This document shows positions 57,201 through 64,000 of a DNA stretch of 64,000 nt, one piece after another (the first letter of the stretch is position 1; each line of letters starts with the position of its first letter). The translations under genes and the position numbers were made by a program. The stretch is from the NCBI GenBank assembly GCA_963700895.1, contig CAVOZI010000027.1:1-64000 (forward strand), written 5' to 3'. This DNA comes from Anderseniella sp963700895. Lineage in GTDB: Bacteria > Pseudomonadota > Alphaproteobacteria > Rhizobiales > Aestuariivirgaceae. The notes beneath the pieces are model-generated. The model was given only the letters and a program-made list of their open reading frames with translations, had not been told where the DNA came from and made no database searches.

Positions 57201-60200
57201 CGGAGAATGCGGTTACGGTGTCCACCACGATGCCGTCATTGGCCAGAACGTTGACCGTACCCTGGGTATCTTCAAGGATGTTGAGCGTGTCATCGCCTGC
57301 CTGGGCGATGAGGTCCAGGGCGACAGTACCGCCGCCCAAGGTTTCACCGTCGCTGAGTGTGTAGTTGAAGCTGGTGGGGCCGACATAACCTGCTTCCGGC
57401 GTAAAGATCAGCGTGGAGCCGTCGAGCGACAGGGTAACAACGCCGTGGCTCACCGCGACCTGCCCGCCCGGAGCGATGGGCTGGCCTTCAATGCCGGCGA
57501 AGAAGAAGTTGTCGCCTTCCACGTCGAAGTCGTTGGCCATCAGGTTGGAAATCAGCAGCAGCGTATCGGCGCTGTTGCTGACCGGACCCGTTGCATCATA
57601 AACGCCGGTTGGTCCGTCGTTCACGCCGGTGATGGTGGCGGTGACCTCGTGGGTGGTGCCGTCGACGGTGGTGACCGTGATGGTGTCGGTCAGCGTTTCG
57701 CCGGTGGCGAGCTGCTGGATTACAAGCTGGGCCGTTTGAGCCGAATAGGTCCAGTTGCCTGCGGCATCGATGGTCAACGAGCCGTATACGCCGGCAGTGG
57801 TGGCGGCGACGAAGGCGGCTTCACCCGTATCGATATCTGTGATGATCAGCGATCCGGAATCGACGATGGCCGTCACCGGCGGGGCTTCCGGGTCTGTTGG
57901 TGGCAGAATAACATCTTCGGTCACGCCTGCCTGGTCATCTCCGGTAATGACGGCCACGTCATTGGTGCCGGTGATAGTGATGGTGATGTCGTGGGCAGTG
58001 CCGTCGTCGGCGTAAACCGTTACCACGTCGATCAGGGTGGCACCCTGTGCCAGGGCCTGCACCGCAGGGCCTTCATTGTCGAGCGTGTAGGTCCAGTTGC
58101 CGTTCGCGTCGAGCAGGATGGAGCCATGTGCGCCTGCCACGGTGCCATCGGCAAACACGGCTTCGCCTGCGTCCACATCGGAGATGGTCAGCACGCCGGA
58201 GACCTGTTGCAGCACGCCGCCATCTTCTGTGACGCCGCCTGCATCAACGCCGCCAATTACGGCCGCGTCGTTGCTGCCGTTGATGACCACGTTCACCGCG
58301 TGTGTCGTGCCATCGACCGATTGCACGGTGAAGGTTTCGGTGAGCGTGTCGCCGGCACCCAGCTCCTGGATCGCCTGCTGGTCCGTGAATGCGGCATACG
58401 ACCAGTTGCCAGTGGTATCGATCGTCAATCCGCCCCACGTACCGGACAGGCTTTCGGCCACGAACACTGCTTCGTTGAGGTCAACGTCGGTGATCGTCAG
58501 GGTGCCTGTATCGGTGACAGCGGGCGCGGTGGCGTCTTCAGTCACGCTGCCCTGGTCATCGCCGGCAATGACGGCAGCGTCATTGGTACCGTTGATGGTG
58601 ATGCTGACATCATGGGTGGTGCCATCGATGGACTGGATGGTGATGGTATCGATCAGCGTCGAACCGGCACCAAGCCGCTGGATGGCGGTCTGGGTGTTGT
58701 CTGCCGAGTACGTCCATTGACCGGCTGCATCTATGGTGAGCGAACCAAAGGCACCGGGCGTGGTGTTGGCGTTGAAGACCGCTTCCCCGGCATCGACGTC
58801 GGAGATGGTCAGCATGCCGGTGGTGGTCAGCGTGGTCGGGTCGGCTTCTTCGGTCACCGCACCGGTGTCGGTTCCGGCGATGACAGCGGCGTCGTTGACA
58901 CCGGTAATGGTGATGACGACGTTTTGCTGGGTGCCGTCGAGCGAAGTCACGGCAATCGTTTCGGTCAGCGTAACGCCTTCACCAAGCTCCTGGATGGCCG
59001 CCTGGGTGTTGTCTGCCGTATAGGTCCAGTTGCCGGCCGCATCGATGGTCAGTGAGCCCACGCTGCCGGGTACGGTTTGTGCCGTGAAGAAGGCTTCACC
59101 GGTGTCGATATCGGTAACGGCCAGTGCGCCCGACACGCTGAGTGTCAGCGGGGCATCTTCTTCAGCGATGGCGCCCGTGCTCACGCCAGTGATCACGGCG
59201 ACGTCGTTGGCACCGGTGATCACCACGGAAATATCGTGCGTGGTACCGTCTACCGTCTGGATGGTCACGGTATCGGTAAGTGTCGCGCCCAGTGGCAATG
59301 ACTGGATCACCGCAGCGGAGTTGTTCAGCGTGTAGGTGTAGCTGCCCTGTGCGGTGATCTGGACGGTACCGTAGCTGCCGAAGTAGCTGCCGCCGGTAAA
59401 TTCCGCTTCGCCGCCGTCCGGGTCGGTGACCGACAGCACGCCAAGGTCGAACGGGGGTGCGCCTGCGTCTTCCGTCACCTGGGCGCTGTCATCGCCGAAC
59501 ACAACGGCCACGTCGTTCACGCCGTTGATGTTGACCGTCAGGTTGGCAATTTCCGAGCCGACCAGGTTGGAGGCAGTGTAGGTAAAGGTCTCGCTCAGGC
59601 TTTCGCTGGCCTTCAGCATCTGCACTGCTGGATCTGCCGAGTTGACCAGGTAGGTGAAGTCACCGGCGGCGTTGATGGTCAGCGTGCCGTAAAGCCCGTT
59701 GATGACCGTATCGCCCGAGCTTGCGACCGGCGTGGTGTTGATCTGCGACACATAGATCAATGCGCCGAAATCGTTGGAGAGAACATTGTCGCTGACGCCG
59801 ACGGTGTCATCTTCATTGGTGATGATCAGGTCCGACTGTGTCGTGGGGGCGGATGCCGTACCCATGATCGTCACGGCCAGTGTTGCCACATCGAACGACG
59901 AGGCATCTGTTACCGTGTAGTCGAACGTGTCGATCAGCGTTTCGCCGACCTCAAGCGCCTGAACGTTCAGGTTGTTGTTGTCGAGATCGTAGGTGTAGGC
60001 ACCGGTAATGCCGTTGATGGTCAGGGTGCCGTACACGCCTGAAATCACCGTGTTGCCACTGGGTGACAGGATGGTTTCGTCCACCTGCGAGACGGCCATG
60101 GCCTGGCTTTCGACTTCCGTGTCGACACCAAACCCGTCGTCATCGGTCAGCACGTTGCCGCTGTCGGACAGGTATGAGTCCTTCTCGACATAGGCCGTGT

Positions 60201-61089
60201 TGTTGGTGGCAATCGGTGCGTCGTTGTTGCCGGTGATGTTGACGATCAGGTCGGTAAAGAACGAACCATCATCATTGGTGAATTCGTAGGCAAACGTGTC
60301 GGGATTGATGTCGTCTGCCGTGAACGACTGCACCGACGCATTGTTCAGCGTGTAGGTGTAGCTGCCGGCAGCATCGATCTCGAGCGTGCCATAGGTGCCG
60401 GTAATGGTCGTGGTGCCGGTTGGCGCGATGGCCTGGCCGTTGACCGTCTCAAGCAGCGGGTTGGTGCCGGTGTCGTTGGCGAAAATGTTGCCGGTCGTCA
60501 CCAGCACAAGGTCTTCCGTGACCGCAGCATAGTCTTCGGGCGCGGTATTGCTGCCGGTGCCGCCGGAGTCCTGGATGAACTCTTCCAGGATCAAGGTACC
60601 CTGGTCGTCGTACTCACGGTACCATTCCGACCATGTTTCATTGTCATGCGGGTCGAAAATGGTGATGGAATAGAAGCCGTCCTCGTACTGGTAGCGCGAC
60701 TCGACCAGCAGATGGGTGATGTCGTACTTGTCGGTGACGGTATCGTTGCCGAACATGTAGCGCTCGGCGGAGAACTCGAAGCCATAGGCTGCGAGATCGA
60801 CTTCCATCCATTCGCCATCGTTGAACAACAGCGTGTCGATGCCGTTGCCGCCCTGATAGTTCGACAGGCCATCTGCTGCGTCATAGACCACAACATCATC
60901 GCCGTCGCCTGCATCGATGACGTCGACGCCGGCGCCTCCATCGATGAAATCGTCGCCGTCGCCACCGCTTATGGTGTCGTTGCCGTCGTCGCCATGAATG
61001 GTATCGTTGCCGCCGAGCCCGTCGATGATGTCATCGGACGTGGTGCCGTCGAGCACATTGTCATTGCTGTCGCCAGTGATCGTTGCCAT
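51220..61089 (-). CDS. Giant VCBS/RTX adhesin (3289 residues)
   Basis: One uninterrupted frame. Order from the N-terminus: a short RTX block (LGGNDTIHGDDGNDTISGGD, residues about 15-75); many VCBS repeats with TLTVDAAGNWTYT-type strands and the ALxxGxTLTDT motif; a PA14-like domain near 1320-1500 (GTYTFTTGSDDGSALLIDAE); Ca-binding thrombospondin-3-like segments near 1920 and 2170-2270 (DGDGVANIDDIDDDSDGI); more VCBS; and a C-terminal RTX array (about 2920-3200) ending in the type I secretion region. It would be exported directly to the surface and act in adhesion or biofilm. No T1SS genes are in the window. Confidence 0.92.
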   Translation of the reverse strand: MATITGDSNDNVLDGTTSDDIIDGLGGNDTIHGDDGNDTISGGDGDDFIDGGAGVDVIDAGDGDDVVVYDAADGLSNYQGGNGIDTLLFNDGEWMEVDLAAYGFEFSAERYMFGNDTVTDKYDITHLLVESRYQYEDGFYSITIFDPHDNETWSEWYREYDDQGTLILEEFIQDSGGTGSNTAPEDYAAVTEDLVLVTTGNIFANDTGTNPLLETVNGQAIAPTGTTTITGTYGTLEIDAAGSYTYTLNNASVQSFTADDINPDTFAYEFTNDDGSFFTDLIVNITGNNDAPIATNNTAYVEKDSYLSDSGNVLTDDDGFGVDTEVESQAMAVSQVDETILSPSGNTVISGVYGTLTINGITGAYTYDLDNNNLNVQALEVGETLIDTFDYTVTDASSFDVATLAVTIMGTASAPTTQSDLIITNEDDTVGVSDNVLSNDFGALIYVSQINTTPVASSGDTVINGLYGTLTINAAGDFTYLVNSADPAVQMLKASESLSETFTYTASNLVGSEIANLTVNINGVNDVAVVFGDDSAQVTEDAGAPPFDLGVLSVTDPDGGEAEFTGGSYFGSYGTVQITAQGSYTYTLNNSAAVIQSLPLGATLTDTVTIQTVDGTTHDISVVITGANDVAVITGVSTGAIAEEDAPLTLSVSGALAVTDIDTGEAFFTAQTVPGSVGSLTIDAAGNWTYTADNTQAAIQELGEGVTLTETIAVTSLDGTQQNVVITITGVNDAAVIAGTDTGAVTEEADPTTLTTTGMLTISDVDAGEAVFNANTTPGAFGSLTIDAAGQWTYSADNTQTAIQRLGAGSTLIDTITIQSIDGTTHDVSITINGTNDAAVIAGDDQGSVTEDATAPAVTDTGTLTITDVDLNEAVFVAESLSGTWGGLTIDTTGNWSYAAFTDQQAIQELGAGDTLTETFTVQSVDGTTHAVNVVINGSNDAAVIGGVDAGGVTEDGGVLQQVSGVLTISDVDAGEAVFADGTVAGAHGSILLDANGNWTYTLDNEGPAVQALAQGATLIDVVTVYADDGTAHDITITITGTNDVAVITGDDQAGVTEDVILPPTDPEAPPVTAIVDSGSLIITDIDTGEAAFVAATTAGVYGSLTIDAAGNWTYSAQTAQLVIQQLATGETLTDTITVTTVDGTTHEVTATITGVNDGPTGVYDATGPVSNSADTLLLISNLMANDFDVEGDNFFFAGIEGQPIAPGGQVAVSHGVVTLSLDGSTLIFTPEAGYVGPTSFNYTLSDGETLGGGTVALDLIAQAGDDTLNILEDTQGTVNVLANDGIVVDTVTAFSVTSQPSNGSLVVNPDNTVTYTPDANYNGPDQFTYEFTGMQTGLTYQFFDKPPNNNSVFTIQAGGETGAGVAADFDVDSLALFYQGNRETFAVRYEGHIFVTTEGTYTFTTGSDDGSALLIDAEVIVDNDGLHSYQVESGSIFLTAGYHDIEILYFDRTGQEQLTVTMQGPDTGGLQVDLFASEMVGHSLRTDTATVSITVAPVNDAAIIGGTDTGTVNEDSGPATLVSTGSLTIIDIDGPAQEAFVAGITGGAYGNLTIDAAGNWTYEALNDHPSINALVAGESLVDTFTVSSIDFTTHQVTITINGSDDAAIIGGVDTGIVTEDSGTSQVATGTLTVTDPDAGQSVFNLASATGSHGMFDMDTAGNWTYVLNNADPLVQALPAGATLEDQFTVSSLDGTTHVVTVTITGSNDLPVVTGDSTGTVAEDSDPLTLTVQGTLIVTDPDTGESELLAGSFEGTYGTITTDAQGNWTYAADNTQAAIQGLAAGATLIDTVTVSAIDGTPHQVNITITGVNDATVAVDEAPVTAAPGQTVNLDVLANDLDADDVTLAVTGIIDPANPANVITISEGNPVTLVSGTTIALQADGTLDVTPGSKPADSETFSYEVTSSDGGKDQASITLNIDTDGDGVANIDDIDDDSDGILDIDEIAQTNGADSGIDGSLNAQDVSFGISSANLNDADGDHILTSVTVNGKTYTDFVLPDGYNHSFQNSVQLTYQKDGNTAATYSGNPNWDEDILEAFQSTDLNDYQESSSSFTTGDYYELSYDTPLFVTAGTFVGVTERGGNNEVLIQAYDELGNPMGSQIYISNTDYLATGARQNSTQDARMAIYALDDLAPVGSGISSIRIYIPSGAGGPDGKIFVFGDGVAFGGGNRLDIDSDNDGITDNVEAQATAGYIAPSGVDANGNGLDDAYEVTPGTAGFNPDGVGLLPIDTDDDGFADYVDFDSDDDGLSDAEERGDGGPTEIISTVDTDGDGLIDQFEGTDVNDGFDVNDENIAANGDFNLGGVPNLLPDGSNADASVDLSFRDVNDAPVVQIPFAAYGSIDEDGVIPATGNLYSLLDITDVDGDILTITEIDGQAFTVGQPIDLVNGGQLTVLANGDFSFTPAGDFEHLGLVYEPNWIVSFGVTVGDGNGGSATGNVSIGIDGVNDAAVISGPLTGDVTEDDIVYGSEFGDVAYTFTYFDIADPDSGEGRVQGGEYTGTYGNAVAQGSEVVGNWWSYILNNDDPAVQALGVGETLIDTITLQTFDGTPFDVTITIHGTNDGPVAVADTLTTGEDDSVTTGNLISNDTDIDGDTLAVSEVNGVGASVDTQVAIASGALVTVNADGSYSYAANGAFEYLGAGETAIDTFEYTVSDGNGGVDTATVSITVNGMNDAAVVSGDDTGSGLAGSGDTPIDVTGTLTVEDPDQNQSSFLDGIIGGSYGNLTIGVAGNWTYTALSNHPAIAALVVGETLTDVITVSTLDGTTHQITITLSGGNDAPLAVDNTASMSEADAVAQTGNVILDDNGFGADSDPDGNDLTVSTVAGTSVPGTGSAVIAGLYGTLTIAADGSYSYLLDTGNLFVVGMATGDTLTDTFSYTITDGLETSTADLGIVINGISEADQQLAGDEGANVIHAAGGNDLVDAYEADDIIYGHGGNDGLNGGAGNDTIHGGAGLDFIYGDTGSDHLYGGDDTDAIFAGDDDDFAWGEGGGDNLDGGFGNDELHGGDGVDWLYGSFGDDVLYGDADGDALFGQEGQDTLYGGTGGDSLDGGAGNDVLHGGDGVDWMFGGADNDLMYGGADTDAMFGEAGNDTLYGGDGGDSLDGGIGDDSLFGEDGVDWLFGGDGSDLLVGGGDTDVLFGDAGNDWLQGGDIGDSLDGGAGDDVLDGGDGVDVLYGDTGADIFFVFNAAQGGDVIRDFFTGEDKLYVDPLGMGLDASYSGQISAGMFSSGEGLPAELASGPQFYLETGGQGLWFDPTGGGTGDMFIVAGFETGVPQWSDIHFNNPWLA

Positions 61090-61369
61090 GTCAGATCACC
61101 AACGCATTGCAAGCCACGAGGGCTTGCCAGATTACGCAACACATACTTACCGTCCCATCTCTCTACTGGGCGCCAACGCCCGGGCATACGCTTGCGCGCA
61201 TGACCGGTGATCGGCGAAACTACAGCGCGAGCCCTAAAAGAGTCTTTACGGCAGGGTTGCAATTGCGCGCATTTGACTCGCCTCGCGGGAAATGCCGCCG
61301 CAGCCCAGCCATCACACGGTGCACAAGCTGCTCGACAAATCGCAACCGCAGGGCCAAAACTGGCGCCGC
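61090..61369. promoter_or_regulatory. Divergent promoter region between giant RTX gene and cassette copy 2
   Basis: 280 bases serve two directions. The part from about 61191 on is the leader also found before cassette copy 1 (29143-29323). It contains the open frame with GTG at 61207 (VIGETTARALKESLRQGCNC). The part next to the RTX gene is not shared with copy 1, so it belongs to the RTX promoter. Confidence 0.5.
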
Positions 61370-62146
61370 ATGTCGATATTCCTGGACAAGATCATCCCGC
61401 TGTTTGTCTACCCGACGGGCTTCATCGTTGTGTCGGCATTGCTGTGCCTGCTGTTCCTGGCCTGGAACTGGCGGCGAGCGGCCGTCACCTGCCTGCTGGT
61501 TGGCACGCTATATGTCTGGCTGTGCGCGACACCGGTCTTCTCGAGACTGCTGGCTGACAGCCTGGAAGGCGACTACCTGACAAGAACTGTCGAGCAGATG
61601 CCGCAAGCAGACCTGATCGTGATGCTGGGCGGTACGCTTAGTCCGCCGGGACAGTGGAACCCGTATGGTGATCTTGATTCCAGTGCCGACCGGATCACCG
61701 AGACAGCGCGATTGTACCGGGCCGGCAAGGCGCCGCAGGTGCTGATCAGCGGTGGACAGCTGTTTCCGGTTGCCGGCAGGGCATCGGAGGCCGAGATGGT
61801 GCGCGCATTGCTGATGGATTTCGGCGTTCCGGAATCGGCGATAATTGTCGAGACCTTGTCCCGGAATACTTACGAGAACGCGACCGGTACCGCCAGGATG
61901 CTGCAGAAGCAACCCGGTGCCAGCGTGCTGCTGGTCACGTCGGCGTGGCACATGCAGCGTGCGGTTGCGGTGTTCCGCCGGGCCGGGGTTACTGTCGTGC
62001 CTGCGCCGACAGACTCGTTTCGCGCACAGTTGGCCGACAGCATCCCGTTCGGGTACCTGCCGGACGTGGATGCCTTGCGGATTTCAACATTGTGCATCAA
62101 GGAATGGATCGGCATGGCCGTCTACAAGCTGCGCGGATGGGCCTGA
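61370..62146 (+). CDS. YdcF/ElyC-like DUF218 envelope protein, copy 2
   Basis: 259 residues, same layout as copy 1 (29324-30100): two membrane helices, then ADLIVMLGGTLSPPGQWNP, APQVLISGGQLFPVAG and SRNTYENATGTARML. Differences are mostly conservative. It ends 3 bases before the ABC gene, as in copy 1. Divergent from the giant RTX gene. Confidence 0.85.
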   Translation: MSIFLDKIIPLFVYPTGFIVVSALLCLLFLAWNWRRAAVTCLLVGTLYVWLCATPVFSRLLADSLEGDYLTRTVEQMPQADLIVMLGGTLSPPGQWNPYGDLDSSADRITETARLYRAGKAPQVLISGGQLFPVAGRASEAEMVRALLMDFGVPESAIIVETLSRNTYENATGTARMLQKQPGASVLLVTSAWHMQRAVAVFRRAGVTVVPAPTDSFRAQLADSIPFGYLPDVDALRISTLCIKEWIGMAVYKLRGWA

Positions 62147-62149
62147 CAG

Positions 62150-63940
62150 ATGGGCATGCTGCGACTCGTCATACGCTACGGCAGGGACATCTGGCAGTAC
62201 CGGCCCGCGCTCACGATGACGGCTGTCGCACTCATGCTGGCCCGCAGCCTGACTGAAGGTGCGGGGCTGGTGTTGATCATTCCCATGCTGGCGCTGATCG
62301 GGGTCGGTGCAACGCAGCCGGGTGAGGCAGGCGGGCCGCTGGGTGCGCTGCCAGACTGGATCAGGACAATGGCCCAGGGGTTGTCGCTGGAGGTCGTGCT
62401 TGGGCTGTTCCTGGGGGTTGTGATTGCGCGCGCCCTGATCGGCTATGTACAGCAATTGACAGCGGCAAACCTTCAGACCGGCTATCTCCGTCACGTCAGG
62501 GTGAGGGCCTACGAAGCGGTCATGGGCGCGCGTTGGCCTTACCTTGCGCTGCAGGAGGCGTCACGCCTCAACCATGCGCTCAGCGTTCATGCAGAGCAGG
62601 CGGCCTATGGCATCACGGTGATGACGCGGATCATCTCGGCGGTACTGCTGGCTGGGGTCAGCGTGGGTATCGCCCTTTTGATCAATCCGAAGCTGTCGTT
62701 GATGGTGATCGGGTTTGCCGGACTGATTGCCCTGCCGGTGATGGTGTTCGATTTCCGGTTGTACCGCATGGCCCGGCAGACCACGTCGCAGCTTGAATCG
62801 ATTTTTGCCATGTTCGGCCGCCAGCTGGGCGATCTCAAGGCAGCCAGAACGGCCAGTGGCTCAGGCGTGGAGGCCGCGCAGTTTGCCGGCATGGCGGACC
62901 AGTACCGGGATGGTGCCTTTGCGCGGCAGCGCTTGAACGCCGCCATCGCATTGTTCCACGAGATCGCAGGGGCCTTGCTGCTGATCGGTCTGGTGTGGCT
63001 GGCAGCGGGACAAGCCGCAACGCTGCAGGTCGGACCCATCGCGGTCGCGGTTATCTTCATCCGGCTGTTCCCGGCGCTGAAAGGGTTGCAGTCATCCCTG
63101 CGCGACCTGCTGTTCGTGTTGCCGGCATGGGAACGGGTGTCGGCGATGACGGACGAGGCAGCTGCGCATCGCGATGAAGCAAGCAGCGACGCCAGCCTGC
63201 CTGCGCCAGCGTTTGACCGTTCGCTGGAGCTTGCCGGCATCTCGTTCAGCTATCCCGGCAGCGGGGTAGCCGTGCTGGAAGACATCGATCTTGTCATCAG
63301 GCAGGGGACCGCCAACGTGATCCTTGGCCTGTCGGGCGCGGGCAAGACGACGCTGCTAGATTTGTTGACCGGCCTGCTCAAGCCGGACCACGGCCACGTG
63401 CTCATCGATGGCGAACCGCTCGCCGATGCAAGCCGGGCTGCCTGGTGCGCTTCGGTTGCCTACGTGGTGCAGGATGCCCAGTTGAACAACGGCACGGTGC
63501 GAGAAAATGTTGCCCGCTTTGCCGGTGCTGCCGCCAGTGACGACGATGTGTGGCGGGCTCTGGGCCTGGCAGGAGCTGAGCAGATCGTGCGCGACCTGCC
63601 TGCCGGGCTGGACGAACAGATCGGCGACCGTGGACAGCGGCTGTCGCGCGGCCAGCGCCAGCGGCTTGCCCTTGCGCGCGCGCTGGTTAGCCGGCCCCGG
63701 TTGCTGATCCTTGATGAGGCGACCAGCGCGCTCAATCCGCGCGACGAGGAAATGATTGCGGATAATCTCAGGCAACTGCGGCCCGACGTGACCATGATCA
63801 TCGTGGCGCACAAGCTCGGCAGCCTCGGATGGGCTGACAGCTTTCACGAGATCCGCAACGGCAAGCTGCAGCCGGTGGATGCCGTTTCCGTTGGTGCTGG
63901 TGATGGGCGGGAGGCTGGCACCAGGCGCCAGGCCGGCTGA
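62150..63940 (+). CDS. ABC exporter (fused permease-ATPase), copy 2
   Basis: 596 residues, exactly the length of copy 1. Walker A LGLSGAGKTTLLDLL, signature LSRGQRQRLALARAL and Walker B LLILDEATSALN are all intact. Differences concentrate at the very C-terminus and around residue 350. The stop again overlaps the next start (TGATG). Proximity to the RTX genes does not make it their exporter: T1SS ABC proteins also need a membrane-fusion partner, which is absent. Confidence 0.88.
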   Translation: MGMLRLVIRYGRDIWQYRPALTMTAVALMLARSLTEGAGLVLIIPMLALIGVGATQPGEAGGPLGALPDWIRTMAQGLSLEVVLGLFLGVVIARALIGYVQQLTAANLQTGYLRHVRVRAYEAVMGARWPYLALQEASRLNHALSVHAEQAAYGITVMTRIISAVLLAGVSVGIALLINPKLSLMVIGFAGLIALPVMVFDFRLYRMARQTTSQLESIFAMFGRQLGDLKAARTASGSGVEAAQFAGMADQYRDGAFARQRLNAAIALFHEIAGALLLIGLVWLAAGQAATLQVGPIAVAVIFIRLFPALKGLQSSLRDLLFVLPAWERVSAMTDEAAAHRDEASSDASLPAPAFDRSLELAGISFSYPGSGVAVLEDIDLVIRQGTANVILGLSGAGKTTLLDLLTGLLKPDHGHVLIDGEPLADASRAAWCASVAYVVQDAQLNNGTVRENVARFAGAAASDDDVWRALGLAGAEQIVRDLPAGLDEQIGDRGQRLSRGQRQRLALARALVSRPRLLILDEATSALNPRDEEMIADNLRQLRPDVTMIIVAHKLGSLGWADSFHEIRNGKLQPVDAVSVGAGDGREAGTRRQAG

Positions 63941-64000
63941 TGAGCGGTATCGGGGCCATTGTCTGGCATGACGGGCGCGGCGAGGCTGACCGCGAACAGG
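63940..64000 (+). CDS. Asparagine synthetase-like ligase, copy 2, cut by window end
   Basis: Only the first 20 codons are present: MSGIGAIVWHDGRGEADREQ. They differ from copy 1 by one residue (Gly for Glu at 14). Ser2 again replaces the glutaminase Cys, so the loss of Cys is fixed in both copies. Confidence 0.85.
   Translation, partial: MSGIGAIVWHDGRGEADREQ

Noticed and set aside
51160..59055. Several long plus-strand open frames (up to 536 codons) across the giant RTX gene
   Set aside because: They are antisense shadows of the repetitive GGxGxD and VCBS coding sequence; their repeats simply mirror it.
62150..63940. ABC exporter as the type I exporter of the giant RTX protein
   Set aside because: It has no adjacent membrane-fusion protein, and the same exporter occurs at 30.1 kb without any RTX gene beside it.
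1..64000. CRISPR arrays, tRNA or rRNA genes
   Set aside because: I looked for regularly spaced short repeats, cloverleaf-like segments with a TTCGAAT-type arm and conserved rRNA blocks and found none. The regular repeats at 49-52 kb are coding RTX repeats.

Overview
The window looks like an alphaproteobacterial chromosome, probably Rhizobiales-like. The evidence is high GC, a PHA phasin, a PilZ protein, IS5/IS427-type transposases and CtrA-type boxes (TTAA-N7-TTAA) in front of several genes. Nearly everything recognisable concerns the cell surface: exopolysaccharide synthesis, an exosortase protein-sorting system, and very large secreted RTX proteins.

Left part (1-22 kb). The minus strand carries a WecG-type glycosyltransferase, an exosortase fused to an EpsI domain (XrtD type, specific for VPLPA-CTERM proteins) and a GT4 glycosyltransferase. 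The plus strand carries four small secreted proteins that each end in a VPLPA-CTERM sorting signal, the ExeA-like ATPase and TPR lipoprotein typical of PEP-CTERM loci, and a complete dTDP-L-rhamnose set (rmlC-rmlB-rmlD-rmlA). All four VPLPA-CTERM genes share an upstream CtrA-like box and a GGGACGG leader motif. Two IS5-family elements, a VapBC pair and a phasin gene are interspersed. Almost every gene here carries one or more single-base frameshifts although its motifs are conserved. This suggests sequence errors or very recent decay.

Middle (22-29 kb). This is a patchy, low-density region. It holds a stand-alone receiver protein and a partial copy of it, one half of an L,D-transpeptidase (the other half is at 9.4 kb), diverged repeats, members of a 'STGPRT'-associated hypothetical family, and an orphan S74 chaperone fragment.

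Right part (29-64 kb). A YdcF / ABC exporter / asparagine-synthetase-like cassette (29.3-33.9 kb) is present a second time at 61.4-64 kb and runs off the window. Between the copies lie a PhyH dioxygenase-bicupin-glycosyltransferase operon; a dihaem cytochrome c; pseudo-HPt, GNAT and PilZ proteins; and an exopolysaccharide synthase cluster (outer-membrane barrel, GT2 synthase, bactofilin-like protein, membrane protein). On the minus strand follow wecB, a serralysin-like metalloprotease and a 3289-residue VCBS/RTX adhesin. The adhesin is divergent from the second cassette.

Taken together, the glycan genes (rml, wecB, glycosyltransferases, GT2 synthase) probably build surface polysaccharide, the exosortase anchors VPLPA-CTERM proteins in it, and the RTX proteins are exported by a type I system not present in this window.
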